A DNA stretch of 64,000 nucleotides from Lachnospiraceae bacterium (lineage in GTDB: Bacteria; Bacillota; Clostridia; Lachnospirales; Lachnospiraceae), in assembly GCA_017440575.1 (NCBI GenBank), contig JAFSGY010000058.1, positions 1 through 64,000 on the forward strand, written 5' to 3'. Shown here piece by piece: positions 1-8,459 of the stretch (its first letter is position 1; every line of letters begins with the position of its first letter). The position numbers were made by a program, and so were the translations under genes. The notes beneath the pieces are model-generated. The model was not told the origin of the DNA, ran no database searches, and worked only from the letters and a program-made list of their open reading frames with translations.

Positions 1-236
1 ATCAATGCCTGAGGATGCTTTACTTCTTTATTACGGCTTACCTTTTCCAGCACCGGAATTCCAAACGCCGCTGTTTTACCGGTTCCGGTTTGCGCCTGAC
101 CTATAATATCATACCCTTGCATTGCCACAGGAATCGCCTGTGTCTGAATCGGGGAAGCCTCTTCAAAGCCCATTTCCTTAATTCCTCTAAGGATTTCAGG
201 GCATAAATTCAATTCATCAAATCTAACTGTTTCCAT
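1..236 (-). CDS. DEAD-box RNA helicase, N-terminal part (cut by window edge)
   Basis: ATP-dependent RNA helicase that unwinds structured RNA, usually for ribosome assembly or cold adaptation. The first 78 codons are present. The Q motif region (PIQTQAIP) is followed by the Walker A motif AQTGTGKT, the standard order for the family, and the rest lies to the left of the window. The ATG at 234-236 follows an AGAAAGGA ribosome binding site. The gene has its own promoter and a leader of about 190 nt that holds a terminator, so expression may be attenuated. The N-terminus alone cannot say which paralogue (CshA-, DbpA- or DeaD-like) this is. Confidence 0.93.
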   Translation of the reverse strand, partial: METVRFDELNLCPEILRGIKEMGFEEASPIQTQAIPVAMQGYDIIGQAQTGTGKTAAFGIPVLEKVSRNKEVKHPQAL

Positions 237-250
237 GTATTTCCTTTCTT

Positions 251-312
251 GCGCCGAGCGCGGTCACCTGCGACACTCTTCCTCACGCGCGAGTGTGCAT
301 CCTCGCGGAGCG
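251..312. repeat. GC-rich structured element in the helicase leader
   Basis: A stretch of about 60 bases that is far more GC-rich than its surroundings, with many GCG triplets and a small inverted repeat (ACACTC at 273-278, GAGTGT at 291-296). It lies in the 5' leader of the helicase transcript, just upstream of its ribosome binding site. No protein-coding sense is seen. It may be an RNA regulatory structure or a dispersed intergenic repeat. Confidence 0.4.
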
Positions 313-332
313 TTTACCGTCCAAAGGGCAGT

Positions 333-361
333 AAAAAAGACAGCGTTTAAAGGCTGTCTCT
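333..361 (-). terminator. Intrinsic terminator in the helicase leader (possible attenuator)
   Basis: On the minus strand a 7-bp stem (353-359 with 338-344) is followed by six U. It lies between the helicase promoter (435-463) and the helicase start codon (236), so it could stop transcription before the gene. ftsH upstream appears to have its own terminator at 577-608, so this one is not needed for ftsH. Confidence 0.65.
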
Positions 362-434
362 TTTAGAGAAGGTATTTCTTTCTTATGGGGTATAGCAAAA
401 AACTATATAATATATTGGGGGGGTTACATGTTGT

Positions 435-463
435 ATTATAGCAATTCCCCCCTTTTTCGTCTA
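435..463 (-). promoter_or_regulatory. Putative promoter of the DEAD-box helicase
   Basis: A perfect minus-strand -10 TATAAT (435-440) lies 17 bp from a weak -35 TAGACG (458-463). It predicts a leader of about 190 nt. The rest of the 380-bp gap up to ftsH holds only the two terminators, this promoter and the GC-rich element. Confidence 0.55.
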
Positions 464-576
464 TCCCAACATTTAACAAAATTTACAATTCATATGCATC
501 ATTTTTGTATATTATTACTAAACATCTTTTGTACAAACTGCATAAGAACATTCACGCACACTTTATGCACTATAAT

Positions 577-608
577 TGAATAAAGAGACAGATTAAAAAC
601 CTGCCTCT
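577..608 (-). terminator. Terminator after ftsH
   Basis: Minus-strand hairpin AGAGGCAG / CTGTCTCT (one G-U pair, 9-nt loop) followed by UUUAUU, directly after the ftsH stop codon. It ends the spoIIE-tilS-hpt-ftsH transcript. Confidence 0.6.
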
Positions 609-616
609 CATCATAA

Positions 617-2425
617 TTACTCTTCGAACAATGCTTCAAATTCCTGACGATTGATTTTCTCTTTTTCTAATAACAGCTTTGCACAGGAATGCAATACATT
701 CTCATGCTGCATAATAAGTTCCTTTGCCTTCTTGTAGCAATCGTCAATAATGCTCTTTACTTCTGCATCAATTTCGCCCGCAATCGCTTCGGAATGGCTT
801 CTGGTATGAGCCAAATCTCTACCTATAAAAACTTCATTGTCATTTTCATCATAATTAATTACACCAATGTTCTCAGACATACCAAAGCGTGTTACCATGG
901 CTCTTGCTACCTTAGTAGCCTTCTTGATATCACTGGAAGCTCCCGTGGTAATATCATCAAAGATGATCTCTTCTGCAATACGTCCGCCTAAGGATACCAT
1001 AATATCCTGCAACATCTTGCCCTTGGTATTGAACATCTCATCTCGCTCAGGAAGCGGCATGGTATAGCCTGCTGCACCAAGACCTGTTGGAATGATAGAT
1101 ACGGTATATACAGGCCCAACATCCGGCAATACATGGAAGAGAATCGCATGACCTGCTTCATGATAAGCCGTAATCTTCTTCTCTTTCTCAGAAATAATAC
1201 GACTCTTCTTCTCTGCGCCTATTCCAACCTTAATAAATGCTTTCTTAATATCGTCCTGTAAGATATAACCTCGATTCTCTTTTGCTGCCTGAATCGCTGA
1301 CTCATTCAAAAGATTCTCAAGGTCTGCCCCGGTAAAGCCCGCTGTTGTCTGAGCAATCTGCTTTAAATCAACATCCTCACCTAATGGCTTATTCTTAGCA
1401 TGTACATGTAAAATCTCTTCTCTGCCGCCAACATCCGGTGACTGTACACTAATCTTTCGGTCAAAACGTCCCGGTCTTAGAATTGCCGGATCCAAAATAT
1501 CCACACGGTTGGTTGCAGCCATGACGATGATACCCTCATTGGTTCCAAAACCATCCATCTCAACTAAGAGCTGATTCAAGGTCTGTTCTCTTTCATCGTG
1601 TCCGCCACCCATACCGGTTCCACGCCTTCTTGCTACCGCATCAATCTCATCAATAAAAACAATACAGGGTGAATTCTTCTTCGCATCCGCAAACAGGTCA
1701 CGAACACGGGAAGCACCAACACCGACAAACATTTCTACAAAATCGGAACCCGAAATAGAGAAAAACGGAACCTTTGCTTCTCCTGCAACTGCCTTTGCAA
1801 GCATTGTCTTACCAGTACCCGGAGCACCTTCCAGTAAAACACCCTTTGGAATTCTTGCTCCTACCTTGGTATATTTACCCGGGTCCTTTAAGAAATCAAC
1901 GATTTCTTCTAAATCTTCCTTTTCCTCCTGAAGACCTGCAACGTCCTTCAGCGTAATCTCTCCTCCGGTAGACAGTCTTGCACGACTCTTACCGAAGTTC
2001 ATCATCTTACCGCCACCACTATTATTCGCATTCTGGGCATTCATCATCACAAACATAAATACCCCAAAAATAATAATCAGCAATATCGGAAGCATATCTG
2101 TTAAGAACCAGTTCTCCTGCGGCACATCATCCACTATCGGATCAATATTGTAATCTGCAAGTAAATTCTGAATCTCTACAACATCTGATACATACAAAGT
2201 CTTTACATATCCACCCTTTACATACACATCTACGGAACCTGTCGGCACCTGTGTATTCGGATGAATCTCTACGTCAATAACCTCTCCAGCCTCCAGCTGG
2301 GCAACAAATTCTCCTTTTGTGTAAGTATCCCCTTTCTCCTGAATCGTACTAACCCATACGGTCACAAGAAGGAGGATTAAAATAACAACAAAATATAGAT
2401 TTAATCCTTTTGCACCTTTTCCCAC
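617..2425 (-). CDS. ftsH: ATP-dependent zinc metalloprotease FtsH
   Basis: Membrane-anchored AAA+ protease that degrades unneeded or misfolded membrane and regulatory proteins. The 602 residues show two membrane helices (about 9-27 and 108-128) around an extracytoplasmic loop, an AAA module with Walker A GAPGTGKT at 200-207, a Walker B with DEID, the second region of homology, and the zinc site HEAGH near 422-426. Length is normal for the family. The start is GTG (2423-2425) behind AGAAGGAG. It lies 36 bp downstream of hpt, the same order as in Bacillus, and is the last gene of the run that starts at spoIIE. Confidence 0.98.
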   Translation of the reverse strand: MGKGAKGLNLYFVVILILLLVTVWVSTIQEKGDTYTKGEFVAQLEAGEVIDVEIHPNTQVPTGSVDVYVKGGYVKTLYVSDVVEIQNLLADYNIDPIVDDVPQENWFLTDMLPILLIIIFGVFMFVMMNAQNANNSGGGKMMNFGKSRARLSTGGEITLKDVAGLQEEKEDLEEIVDFLKDPGKYTKVGARIPKGVLLEGAPGTGKTMLAKAVAGEAKVPFFSISGSDFVEMFVGVGASRVRDLFADAKKNSPCIVFIDEIDAVARRRGTGMGGGHDEREQTLNQLLVEMDGFGTNEGIIVMAATNRVDILDPAILRPGRFDRKISVQSPDVGGREEILHVHAKNKPLGEDVDLKQIAQTTAGFTGADLENLLNESAIQAAKENRGYILQDDIKKAFIKVGIGAEKKSRIISEKEKKITAYHEAGHAILFHVLPDVGPVYTVSIIPTGLGAAGYTMPLPERDEMFNTKGKMLQDIMVSLGGRIAEEIIFDDITTGASSDIKKATKVARAMVTRFGMSENIGVINYDENDNEVFIGRDLAHTRSHSEAIAGEIDAEVKSIIDDCYKKAKELIMQHENVLHSCAKLLLEKEKINRQEFEALFEE

Positions 2426-2461
2426 TCTGTGTCTCCTTCTAAAACGTAATAATATATTTAT

Positions 2462-2986
2462 TTAATCAAGCTCGACCACACCAATATATGGCAGATTACG
2501 ATATCTCTGATCATAATCAAGACCATAACCTACCACAAACTCATCCGGTATCTCGAATCCTGTATAATCCACCTTAACATCAACCACACGTCTCTCCGGC
2601 TTATCCAAAAGCGTACACAAAGCAAGACTCTTTGGTCCTCTCTGTCCCAACAGCTCTAACAGATAGCTAAGAGTTCTTCCAGAATCAACGATATCCTCTA
2701 CAACCAGCACATCCTTGTCCTTAAGAGACTCGTCCAAATCCTTTACTATCTTAACAACACCACTTGACTTAGTATCTCCACCATAGCTGGAAACTGACAT
2801 AAAATCAAGCGATACCGGTACAGTAATTCTCTTAGCAAGCTCACACATAAAAAAGGCTCCACCCTTTAATACGCATACCAAATGAACCTGTCTTCCGGCA
2901 TAGTCCTTGCTAATCTGCTCACCAATCTCTGATATTCTTTTATTAACTTCTTCTTCTGATAACAAGATTTTTACTCTTTCAGCCAT
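2462..2986 (-). CDS. hpt: Hypoxanthine phosphoribosyltransferase
   Basis: Purine salvage enzyme that transfers phosphoribose from PRPP to hypoxanthine or guanine in the cytosol. The 174-residue protein carries the PRPP-binding signature VLVVEDIVDSGRTL in its middle and the family's KGGAFF and SSYGG motifs. Length is typical. The ATG follows AAGGAGGAAGG. It overlaps the end of tilS by 8 bp, so the two are translationally linked, as in Bacillus where tilS, hprT and ftsH are neighbours. Confidence 0.97.
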   Translation of the reverse strand: MAERVKILLSEEEVNKRISEIGEQISKDYAGRQVHLVCVLKGGAFFMCELAKRITVPVSLDFMSVSSYGGDTKSSGVVKIVKDLDESLKDKDVLVVEDIVDSGRTLSYLLELLGQRGPKSLALCTLLDKPERRVVDVKVDYTGFEIPDEFVVGYGLDYDQRYRNLPYIGVVELD

Positions 2987-4406
2987 TTTCCTTCCTCCTT
3001 ATGTACTTTATTTCTATTACCTGTTCTGTCTCTTCGCTTACCTTATAGTAGCTGCTGATACGCTCACCTATTACCCATATCACATGGCTTTCCTCTGCCA
3101 CCAGCCAGACCTTGTCTCTGTCCTCTTTCGGCACCTTTTGGTCAATAAAATATGCCTTCAAAGACTTTGTTTGATTTGCTGTATTAATTGTAAGAAAATC
3201 TCCTTTTTTTCGTTTTCTTACGACAATACTATCTTTTATTTTATCATAATCAAACCATTTCGTATACGCTTTTTGGGGAATATTTTTCCATTCAGAACCT
3301 CTATACAGAGCTATTGCCAGCTCCTCCTGCTCTGATAATGCGATAAAAACAGTTTCTCCTGCCTCAAGAAGACTCTCCTCTTCCTGCCTTATTCGGTATT
3401 CTGAAAAAGTCTCCTCCTGTACTTTCTGCTTTCTTGCAAGGCAGATTCCCTCATATTCACGCCTTGCTACCACCTCATAGGGCATATCCAACTGTCTTCC
3501 ACACTGCTTCCCAAACAACTCTCCTAAGCTCTGCACATGAACAGCCTCGAGATTTCTTCTGCTTCCTGCTATCCTTGCAAGTGCTTCCCGCAGACAATAG
3601 CCTTGTATTGTCTTATGCTGGGCAAGAAATGGTTTTTCTAAAATATGAATACCCTTTTCGTCCGTTCTTATACATGCTTCACATGCCTGTATGGTCATGT
3701 CCTCAATCAGCTCATATGCCTCTTGAATCCTCTCGCATGCTTCACTGATATGCGCAACTGTATTTTGACTGATTTCCTTCTCCGCCACCGGCAAAATGTG
3801 ATGACGAATTCGGTTTCTTGTATAATTATCTTCTAAATTGGTCTTATCTATGCAATAAGAAATTTCTTTTTCTTTTAAAAACGCTTCAATCTCAATACGT
3901 TCCAGACATAAAATCGGACGAATAATATCCTCTCTTACCGGACGTATTCCACCCAATCCCTGCAAACCGCTTCCACGAAACAAATGAAACAGAAAGGTTT
4001 CGCAACAATCATTTTTATTATGCGCAATCGCGATTCTACCTCTTCGCCCTTGCGCCTGTTCTCTTATCACCTGATAAAACGCTTCATAGCGAAGCTGTCT
4101 GCCCGTTTCTTCGCAGGATAGCTTTCTTTTCCTTGCTTCCTGCTCTACATCACGGCAAAAAAGTGTAAACGGCAGCTCATGCTGTCTGCAAAGCGCTTCC
4201 ACATACGCCGCATCTTCTCCTGCTTCTTCCCGTATCATATGATTCATATGAACCACATGAATCAAAAACGGAATCCTTTTTTTCAGTTCTAGGAGCATGT
4301 AAAGAAGGCAGACGGAATCTGCTCCACCAGATACCCCTGCCACAACATAATCATTCTCTGATAACATATGTTGCTCTTCTACATAATGCCATACCTTTTC
4401 TATCAT
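2979..4406 (-). CDS. tilS: tRNA(Ile)-lysidine synthase
   Basis: Modifies the wobble cytidine of the AUA-reading tRNA-Ile to lysidine, which sets both codon reading and charging, and is normally essential. The N-terminal PP-loop ATP pyrophosphatase motif SGGADS is at 26-31, followed by the family's HNKNDCCETFL stretch and a C-terminal TilS domain. At 475 residues it has the usual length for Firmicutes. The ATG sits 4 bp after the spoIIE stop, and its ribosome binding site AAGGGAT lies inside the end of spoIIE. Confidence 0.96.
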   Translation of the reverse strand: MIEKVWHYVEEQHMLSENDYVVAGVSGGADSVCLLYMLLELKKRIPFLIHVVHMNHMIREEAGEDAAYVEALCRQHELPFTLFCRDVEQEARKRKLSCEETGRQLRYEAFYQVIREQAQGRRGRIAIAHNKNDCCETFLFHLFRGSGLQGLGGIRPVREDIIRPILCLERIEIEAFLKEKEISYCIDKTNLEDNYTRNRIRHHILPVAEKEISQNTVAHISEACERIQEAYELIEDMTIQACEACIRTDEKGIHILEKPFLAQHKTIQGYCLREALARIAGSRRNLEAVHVQSLGELFGKQCGRQLDMPYEVVARREYEGICLARKQKVQEETFSEYRIRQEEESLLEAGETVFIALSEQEELAIALYRGSEWKNIPQKAYTKWFDYDKIKDSIVVRKRKKGDFLTINTANQTKSLKAYFIDQKVPKEDRDKVWLVAEESHVIWVIGERISSYYKVSEETEQVIEIKYIRRKENG

Positions 4407-4410
4407 TTGT

Positions 4411-5592
4411 CTAATCCCTTGTTTCCCATACTCCTGCTACCAGAATGGTCATATCGTCCCGAATCCTGCCTCCCTGACAGTTAATCGCATACTGTAACAG
4501 ATAATCCGACATTTCTCTTGGGTTAATCGTATGATTCCTCGCAATCACATCACGCAATCTGCTGTTCCCACATGCATCCTCAAAGCAGTCCGCTACTCCA
4601 TCTGACATCATGATAATCATGTCTCCATCCATGAGAGAAAGAGAATGACTCATGGGACTTAATTCCATCAGGCTTCCAAGAGGCAACATATCCGATGTAA
4701 TCTCTCTAACTACATTTCCTCTCTTATGAAAACTACTGGCAGCCCCTGCCTTGATAAACTCTGCTTCTCCATCATGCAAATCAAACATACACAAGTCAAG
4801 CGTAGTCAGGTTACAGCACTGTGTCTGTGCCGCTATGGCGGCATTAATCATGGAAAATGCTTTTTCCTTCTGGAATCCGGCATCTAAAAACTTTTCCATA
4901 AATTCAATAACTGACTGACTATCCTTGCAGGCATGTTCACCACTTCCCATACCATCCGCAATCATCAATACCACATTCCCATCCGAGCATTCCTCTACAG
5001 AATAATTATCACCGGATATTTTCTCATTTTCTTTAACCGCACGAGACATGGCACTCATCAGCGTGTAGCGTGGCTCATCCTCGAAGAAAAATGCCTCAAA
5101 ATTCTTCGTCATCATGTAAGGCGATTCTACACTAGATACCAGCCTTCTGTCAAAAAAAACAGACAACAAACCAGCAAATTCTTCTGTCGAATAGGTATGC
5201 CTTCCGATTAATCTCGCTGTGATATTCATCTTACGCTTACCATGTGCTCCCTCTAAAAACATGATTTCCTTTACCTGAATCCCATGCTTTCTTAAAAAGC
5301 TTACCACCGCTCTACGCTTATGTTCCACAGGTGTGCTCACATGCATAACCGTCTGCGATACCTCATCCAAGGCGCCTGATATGTCTTCTAAATGCTGCGC
5401 AAAGACCTGCTTACTCTCATGAACCTGCTTCTGATACAGATAATCTTTTCGATCCGGATTTGTACACAATTCTCCCGGTATATCGCGATAAAGCCTTGCA
5501 AGCTCTCCATAGGTTTCTGATAACACATGCAGCTTACGCTTACTATATTCAGGAAAAAGATATTCCTCTTTCTTCTCCAATGTCTTTGACAT
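4411..5592 (-). CDS. spoIIE: SpoIIE-type serine phosphatase lacking the membrane domain
   Basis: PP2C-family phosphatase that in sporulating Firmicutes dephosphorylates SpoIIAA and so frees sigma-F in the forespore. Residues about 185-393 form the phosphatase domain, with metal-ligand motifs DGMGSG, SDGVAD and DDMT. Residues 1-185 match the cytosolic regulatory/oligomerisation region. The usual N-terminal part with about ten membrane helices (roughly 320-330 residues in Bacillus) is absent, and only 140 bp separate this start from divIC, so no room is left for it. The ATG follows AAGGGGGC. The gene has its own promoter with 21-bp spacing. Either the phosphatase is now soluble or sporulation control is altered (inference). 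Confidence 0.88.
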   Translation of the reverse strand: MSKTLEKKEEYLFPEYSKRKLHVLSETYGELARLYRDIPGELCTNPDRKDYLYQKQVHESKQVFAQHLEDISGALDEVSQTVMHVSTPVEHKRRAVVSFLRKHGIQVKEIMFLEGAHGKRKMNITARLIGRHTYSTEEFAGLLSVFFDRRLVSSVESPYMMTKNFEAFFFEDEPRYTLMSAMSRAVKENEKISGDNYSVEECSDGNVVLMIADGMGSGEHACKDSQSVIEFMEKFLDAGFQKEKAFSMINAAIAAQTQCCNLTTLDLCMFDLHDGEAEFIKAGAASSFHKRGNVVREITSDMLPLGSLMELSPMSHSLSLMDGDMIIMMSDGVADCFEDACGNSRLRDVIARNHTINPREMSDYLLQYAINCQGGRIRDDMTILVAGVWETRD

Positions 5593-5626
5593 CTGCTTTG
5601 CCCCCTTATCTTATTTCTTGGAGTTA

Positions 5627-5659
5627 AGTATAGAGGGCAATCCCTTCATATTTTGTCAA
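5627..5659 (-). promoter_or_regulatory. spoIIE promoter with 21-bp spacing and a Spo0A-box-like -35
   Basis: On the minus strand TTGACA (5654-5659) and TATACT (5627-5632) are near-consensus hexamers but stand 21 bp apart, too far for ordinary sigma-A use. From the literature, Bacillus spoIIE and spoIIG promoters share this odd spacing and need phosphorylated Spo0A. TTTGACA at the -35 differs by one base from the reverse 0A box TTCGACA. Predicted start is about 28 nt before the gene. Confidence 0.6.
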
Positions 5660-5690
5660 ATCCTTGTAAAAGAAAATACTTTTTTATTGA

Positions 5691-5732
5691 CAAAAACTGC
5701 ATCTCTATTTGTCATTTACAATAGAGATGCAG
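5691..5732 (-). terminator. Strong terminator between divIC and spoIIE
   Basis: A 13-bp perfect stem (5720-5732 with 5697-5709) followed by five U on the minus strand, ending directly at the divIC stop. It separates the HU-rqcP-yabP-yabQ-divIC side from the spoIIE operon. Confidence 0.9.
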
Positions 5733-6065
5733 CTAATTATTCTCTTGAAAAATAATTTCATTTTCATATACCAGACCGAGCTTATCCTTGGCAACCTCTT
5801 CCGCATATTTTTTTGTTTTGGTATAGGTTTCCAGCTCTTTAAGCTCTTCTGTCCTCGCTTCTTCCTCTGAAATCTGCTGCAAAAGCTCCTGCTCTCTGGC
5901 AGCGTACTTCTCCTGCTTCTGTCTCAAGGAAAGGCTATTTACGCCAACTACTGCAATAATCATTAATATTGCACTGACCGCCATTACCATTCCAAGCCTG
6001 TTCTCATTTCTTCTGCGCCGAAATGCAGGCTTTACTTTCTTTCCTTTTACATGGTTTCGTGGCAT
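5733..6065 (-). CDS. divIC: Septum formation initiator, DivIC/FtsB family
   Basis: Small bitopic division protein that works with FtsL and DivIB at the septum. About 110 residues: a basic cytosolic head rich in K/R, one membrane helix (about 24-44) and an extracytoplasmic coiled coil (roughly 45-85). I place the start at the ATG 6063-6065, behind GAGAGGGGGAA, rather than at an in-frame GTG 18 bp further up that has no clear binding site. It overlaps the end of yabQ by 62 bp. Confidence 0.9.
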   Translation of the reverse strand: MPRNHVKGKKVKPAFRRRRNENRLGMVMAVSAILMIIAVVGVNSLSLRQKQEKYAAREQELLQQISEEEARTEELKELETYTKTKKYAEEVAKDKLGLVYENEIIFQENN

Positions 6066-6483
6066 TTTCTTCCCCCTCTCCACGTTTCGCTCTCATCAAA
6101 TCTCTCATTTTTATTGTAAAATGATTTCTAATACGAGTCAACCTTATTTTCACAAACCGATATGGACTAAGGAGCAGCATGATAAGCCGATACAAACTCT
6201 TTACATAGATTCTTCCCACTGTCTTACAATATAGAAACATGCCAATTGCAGCACCTAGAACTGCAAAAAAGCGCACTACTCCGTTATTCCCATAATATAG
6301 CAAATAAAAGCTTGCCAAAAAACAAAACGTCCAATAGAGAATATCTTCAACATCAACCAGCCATCGTGAATGCTTGCACAAACGGCGTATCAGCCTAATC
6401 TGATCATATACAAATGCAAAGCCAAAGCCCGCCAATACGGAACACCACAAAAAATACCATTCACGGATAATCGTTTCACTCAT
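6004..6483 (-). CDS. yabQ: Spore cortex protein YabQ
   Basis: Membrane protein needed for spore cortex formation in Bacillus. The 159-residue protein has several hydrophobic helices in the first 105 residues and a basic C-terminal tail, as in the family. It follows yabP by 3 bp with no strong ribosome binding site of its own, suggesting coupled translation. It remains intact although the neighbouring SpoIIE is shortened, so sporulation genes have not simply been lost. Confidence 0.85.
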   Translation of the reverse strand: MSETIIREWYFLWCSVLAGFGFAFVYDQIRLIRRLCKHSRWLVDVEDILYWTFCFLASFYLLYYGNNGVVRFFAVLGAAIGMFLYCKTVGRIYVKSLYRLIMLLLSPYRFVKIRLTRIRNHFTIKMRDLMRAKRGEGEENATKPCKRKESKACISAQKK

Positions 6484-6486
6484 AGA

Positions 6487-6783
6487 CTATCCAAAGAGCC
6501 TGGTAAGAAGCCCTTCTCCCTTCTTAGCAAATGATGTTTTCTCCGTATATACAAAAGAATCTACCCTACCGTCTACATCGACCTCACCTCTCTCAAGGCT
6601 CAGCTTACTGACATGCAGCTCTGCTCCACGTATCATAAGCATTCCGTCAACGGTTTCTAAAAGCACTGCATTTTCATCGAAGGAAAGTGCGTCAACCACA
6701 CCCTGCAATCTACAGCTCTTGCGTCCCTCCAATACCATTTTGTGTCTGCCAGAAACGCTTCCTTTCCCTGTAATATCCTCCAT
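6487..6783 (-). CDS. yabP: Sporulation protein YabP
   Basis: YabP/YqfC-family protein, a small beta-rich protein of the spore envelope made under mother-cell control in Bacillus. About 98 residues, with the family pattern R..L...GV.....FDE..V.LET..G.L.I.G..L...KL. The ATG at 6781-6783 is preferred over an in-frame GTG 48 bp upstream, because conserved sequence begins here and GGGGTG/AAGGA lies just before it. It sits between rqcP and yabQ in the conserved order. Confidence 0.85.
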   Translation of the reverse strand: MEDITGKGSVSGRHKMVLEGRKSCRLQGVVDALSFDENAVLLETVDGMLMIRGAELHVSKLSLERGEVDVDGRVDSFVYTEKTSFAKKGEGLLTRLFG

Positions 6784-6839
6784 ATCCTTACACCCCGATG
6801 ACTCCGTTTGTAAAGTATATGTCAACAGCACATGTTTTA

Positions 6840-7079
6840 TTACAGATACTTAAACAGCTCCTTCGCCTCGTCCTTCTTCACTGTTTCCTGAACGTCTAAT
6901 ATTTCTACCTTTACATCCTTATTACCAAACTGAATCGTCAGCACATCTCCTACCTTTACATTTGCGGATGCCTTTGCCGGCTTATCATTAATCAATACTC
7001 TTCCTGCATCGCAGGCTTCATTTGCCACGGTTCTTCTCTTAATTAAACGTGACACCTTTAAAAACTTATCTAATCTCAT
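6840..7079 (-). CDS. rqcP: S4-domain RNA-binding protein RqcP (YabO/Hsp15 family)
   Basis: Small S4 protein. In Bacillus, YabO/RqcP helps ribosome quality control by aiding RqcH in adding alanine tails on stalled 50S subunits. The 79 residues are almost all S4 fold: MRLDKFLKVSRLIKRR at the start, then VLINDKPAKAS. The ATG at 7077-7079 has AAGGAGAG 8 nt upstream. It lies after the HU terminator and heads the yabP-yabQ-divIC run. Confidence 0.9.
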   Translation of the reverse strand: MRLDKFLKVSRLIKRRTVANEACDAGRVLINDKPAKASANVKVGDVLTIQFGNKDVKVEILDVQETVKKDEAKELFKYL

Positions 7080-7101
7080 AAAACATTCTCTCCTTATTAC
7101 G

Positions 7102-7132
7102 AAAAAACAACTGATACGTTTCGTATCAGTTG
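7102..7132 (-). terminator. Terminator after the HU gene
   Basis: A perfect 11-bp stem (CAACTGATACG and its complement, 3-nt loop) followed by six U on the minus strand, between HU and rqcP. Partial read-through would feed rqcP-yabP-yabQ-divIC. Confidence 0.92.
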
Positions 7133-7159
7133 TCCTAAATCTCATTTATTAACAAAAGA

Positions 7160-7435
7160 TTATCTGTTAACTTCGTCCTTTAAAGCCTTACCAGCCTTGA
7201 ACTTTGGAGCCTTAGCTGCTGCGATCTGCATTGTCTCACCAGTCTGAGGATTTCTTCCTTCTCTTGCTGCTCTCTCAGCTACTTCGAATGTACCGAAGCC
7301 AACTAACTGAACCTTTCCGCCCTTCTTTAATTCCTTAGCTACAACTTCTGTGAATGCTGTTAATGCCTTCTCAGCATCCTTCTTAGTCATATCTGCCTGT
7401 TCAGCCATTGCTGCTACTAACTCTGTTTTGTTCAT
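7160..7435 (-). CDS. hup: DNA-binding protein HU
   Basis: Histone-like nucleoid protein that bends and compacts DNA. The 91 residues match the HU/IHF family end to end, including the beta-arm signature GRNPQTGE and the C-terminal [11 protein letters not shown]. The AGGAGGAG binding site and near-consensus promoter fit a highly expressed gene. The position between mazG and rqcP is conserved in Firmicutes. Confidence 0.98.
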   Translation of the reverse strand: MNKTELVAAMAEQADMTKKDAEKALTAFTEVVAKELKKGGKVQLVGFGTFEVAERAAREGRNPQTGETMQIAAAKAPKFKAGKALKDEVNR

Positions 7436-7570
7436 TGTGAACTCCTCCTCTTATTTCGTCGTTTGTTATTAGAACAATCTCATGCATTTTGCATGCAAGC
7501 CGAAACTCCTGTCCGATACTTGCTATTGCCCCAAATCACGGCATTTCACACGTTCTTATGCCTATATCTA

Positions 7571-7599
7571 TTTATAGGCGAATTACCCTTCTTTGTCAA
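7571..7599 (-). promoter_or_regulatory. Strong promoter of the HU gene
   Basis: Minus-strand TTGACA (7594-7599), 17-bp spacer, TATAAA (7571-7576). It gives a leader of about 130 nt before the HU start. Confidence 0.82.
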
Positions 7600-7646
7600 G
7601 GAAAAATGCCGATTTTTTGGGATTTTTCCTTATTTTTTTATTATTT

Positions 7647-8393
7647 TTACTCTGTTTTGCTAATTATGGATTCGATATCATCAAATAGAAGCTGTTCCGG
7701 CTGTAATCCTGCCCGATAGGATATCTGACAAATGGAACGAAGCATTGTCGTAACTGCATCTGACAATTCCTGCTTTTTATTCTCATTCGCCTGATTCATA
7801 TCCTTTAAAAGCTGCTGTGTTTTTTGTGCCTCTTCCACAAGCAATGCCCCAAGCTTATTATAATCCGGTATCTGGCTTTTTCCCGTTGCTACATCATGAT
7901 ACTGCGATAGCTTGTCCAGCTTTTTGGCAACCTTCACACCTCTAGTCAGGGAAGGGAGCTCCGCAGGAATCTCGCGAAGGGGTGAATCAATCCAGCTCTT
8001 CCCTTCCTTTTCCTGCTTCTTAATCTCTTCCCAATTCTGCATAAGTGCCTCATTTCCTTCTACATTTGCATCAGCAAACACATGTGGATGTCTACGTATC
8101 ATCTTTTCACTAATTCCGCTTATGACATCCTCAACAGTAAAAAGTCCTTCCTCGTCTGCAATGACGCTATGCATAACCGCCTGCAACAAGATATCGCCAA
8201 GCTCCTCCTGCATATTTTCCGCATTACCAGTCTGATTATAGATACGAATCGCTCCCAGAAGCTCTGCTGCCTCCTCCATCATGCAGGAACGAAGACTTTC
8301 ATGAGTCTGTTCCCTATCCCACGGACAGCCGTTCTCACTACGTAAGGCTTCTACAATTTTTACGAATTCATCAAATGTATATTTTTTACTCAT
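7647..8393 (-). CDS. mazG: Nucleoside triphosphate pyrophosphohydrolase MazG
   Basis: Hydrolyses (d)NTPs to monophosphates, a housecleaning role. About 248 residues with two MazG helical modules. The first has the metal-binding EEAAELLGAI and EELGDILLQ (EExxE...ExxD), and the second is more divergent. The methyltransferase domain fused to MazG in Bacillus YabN is absent. The ATG at 8391-8393 follows GGAAGG, and conserved sequence (TFDEFVKIVEALR) starts just after it. An ATG 48 bp further up has no binding site. Confidence 0.94.
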   Translation of the reverse strand: MSKKYTFDEFVKIVEALRSENGCPWDREQTHESLRSCMMEEAAELLGAIRIYNQTGNAENMQEELGDILLQAVMHSVIADEEGLFTVEDVISGISEKMIRRHPHVFADANVEGNEALMQNWEEIKKQEKEGKSWIDSPLREIPAELPSLTRGVKVAKKLDKLSQYHDVATGKSQIPDYNKLGALLVEEAQKTQQLLKDMNQANENKKQELSDAVTTMLRSICQISYRAGLQPEQLLFDDIESIISKTE

Positions 8394-8459
8394 CTTATCT
8401 TGCCTTCCTGACCTTACAAACAAATAATCATAATCTTTCATATATGGATTATTCGTTTT

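Noticed and set aside
4411..5732. SpoIIE shortening as a frameshift or assembly error
   Set aside because: A simple frameshift would leave about 1 kb of coding sequence upstream; only 140 bp with a promoter and terminator separate it from divIC.
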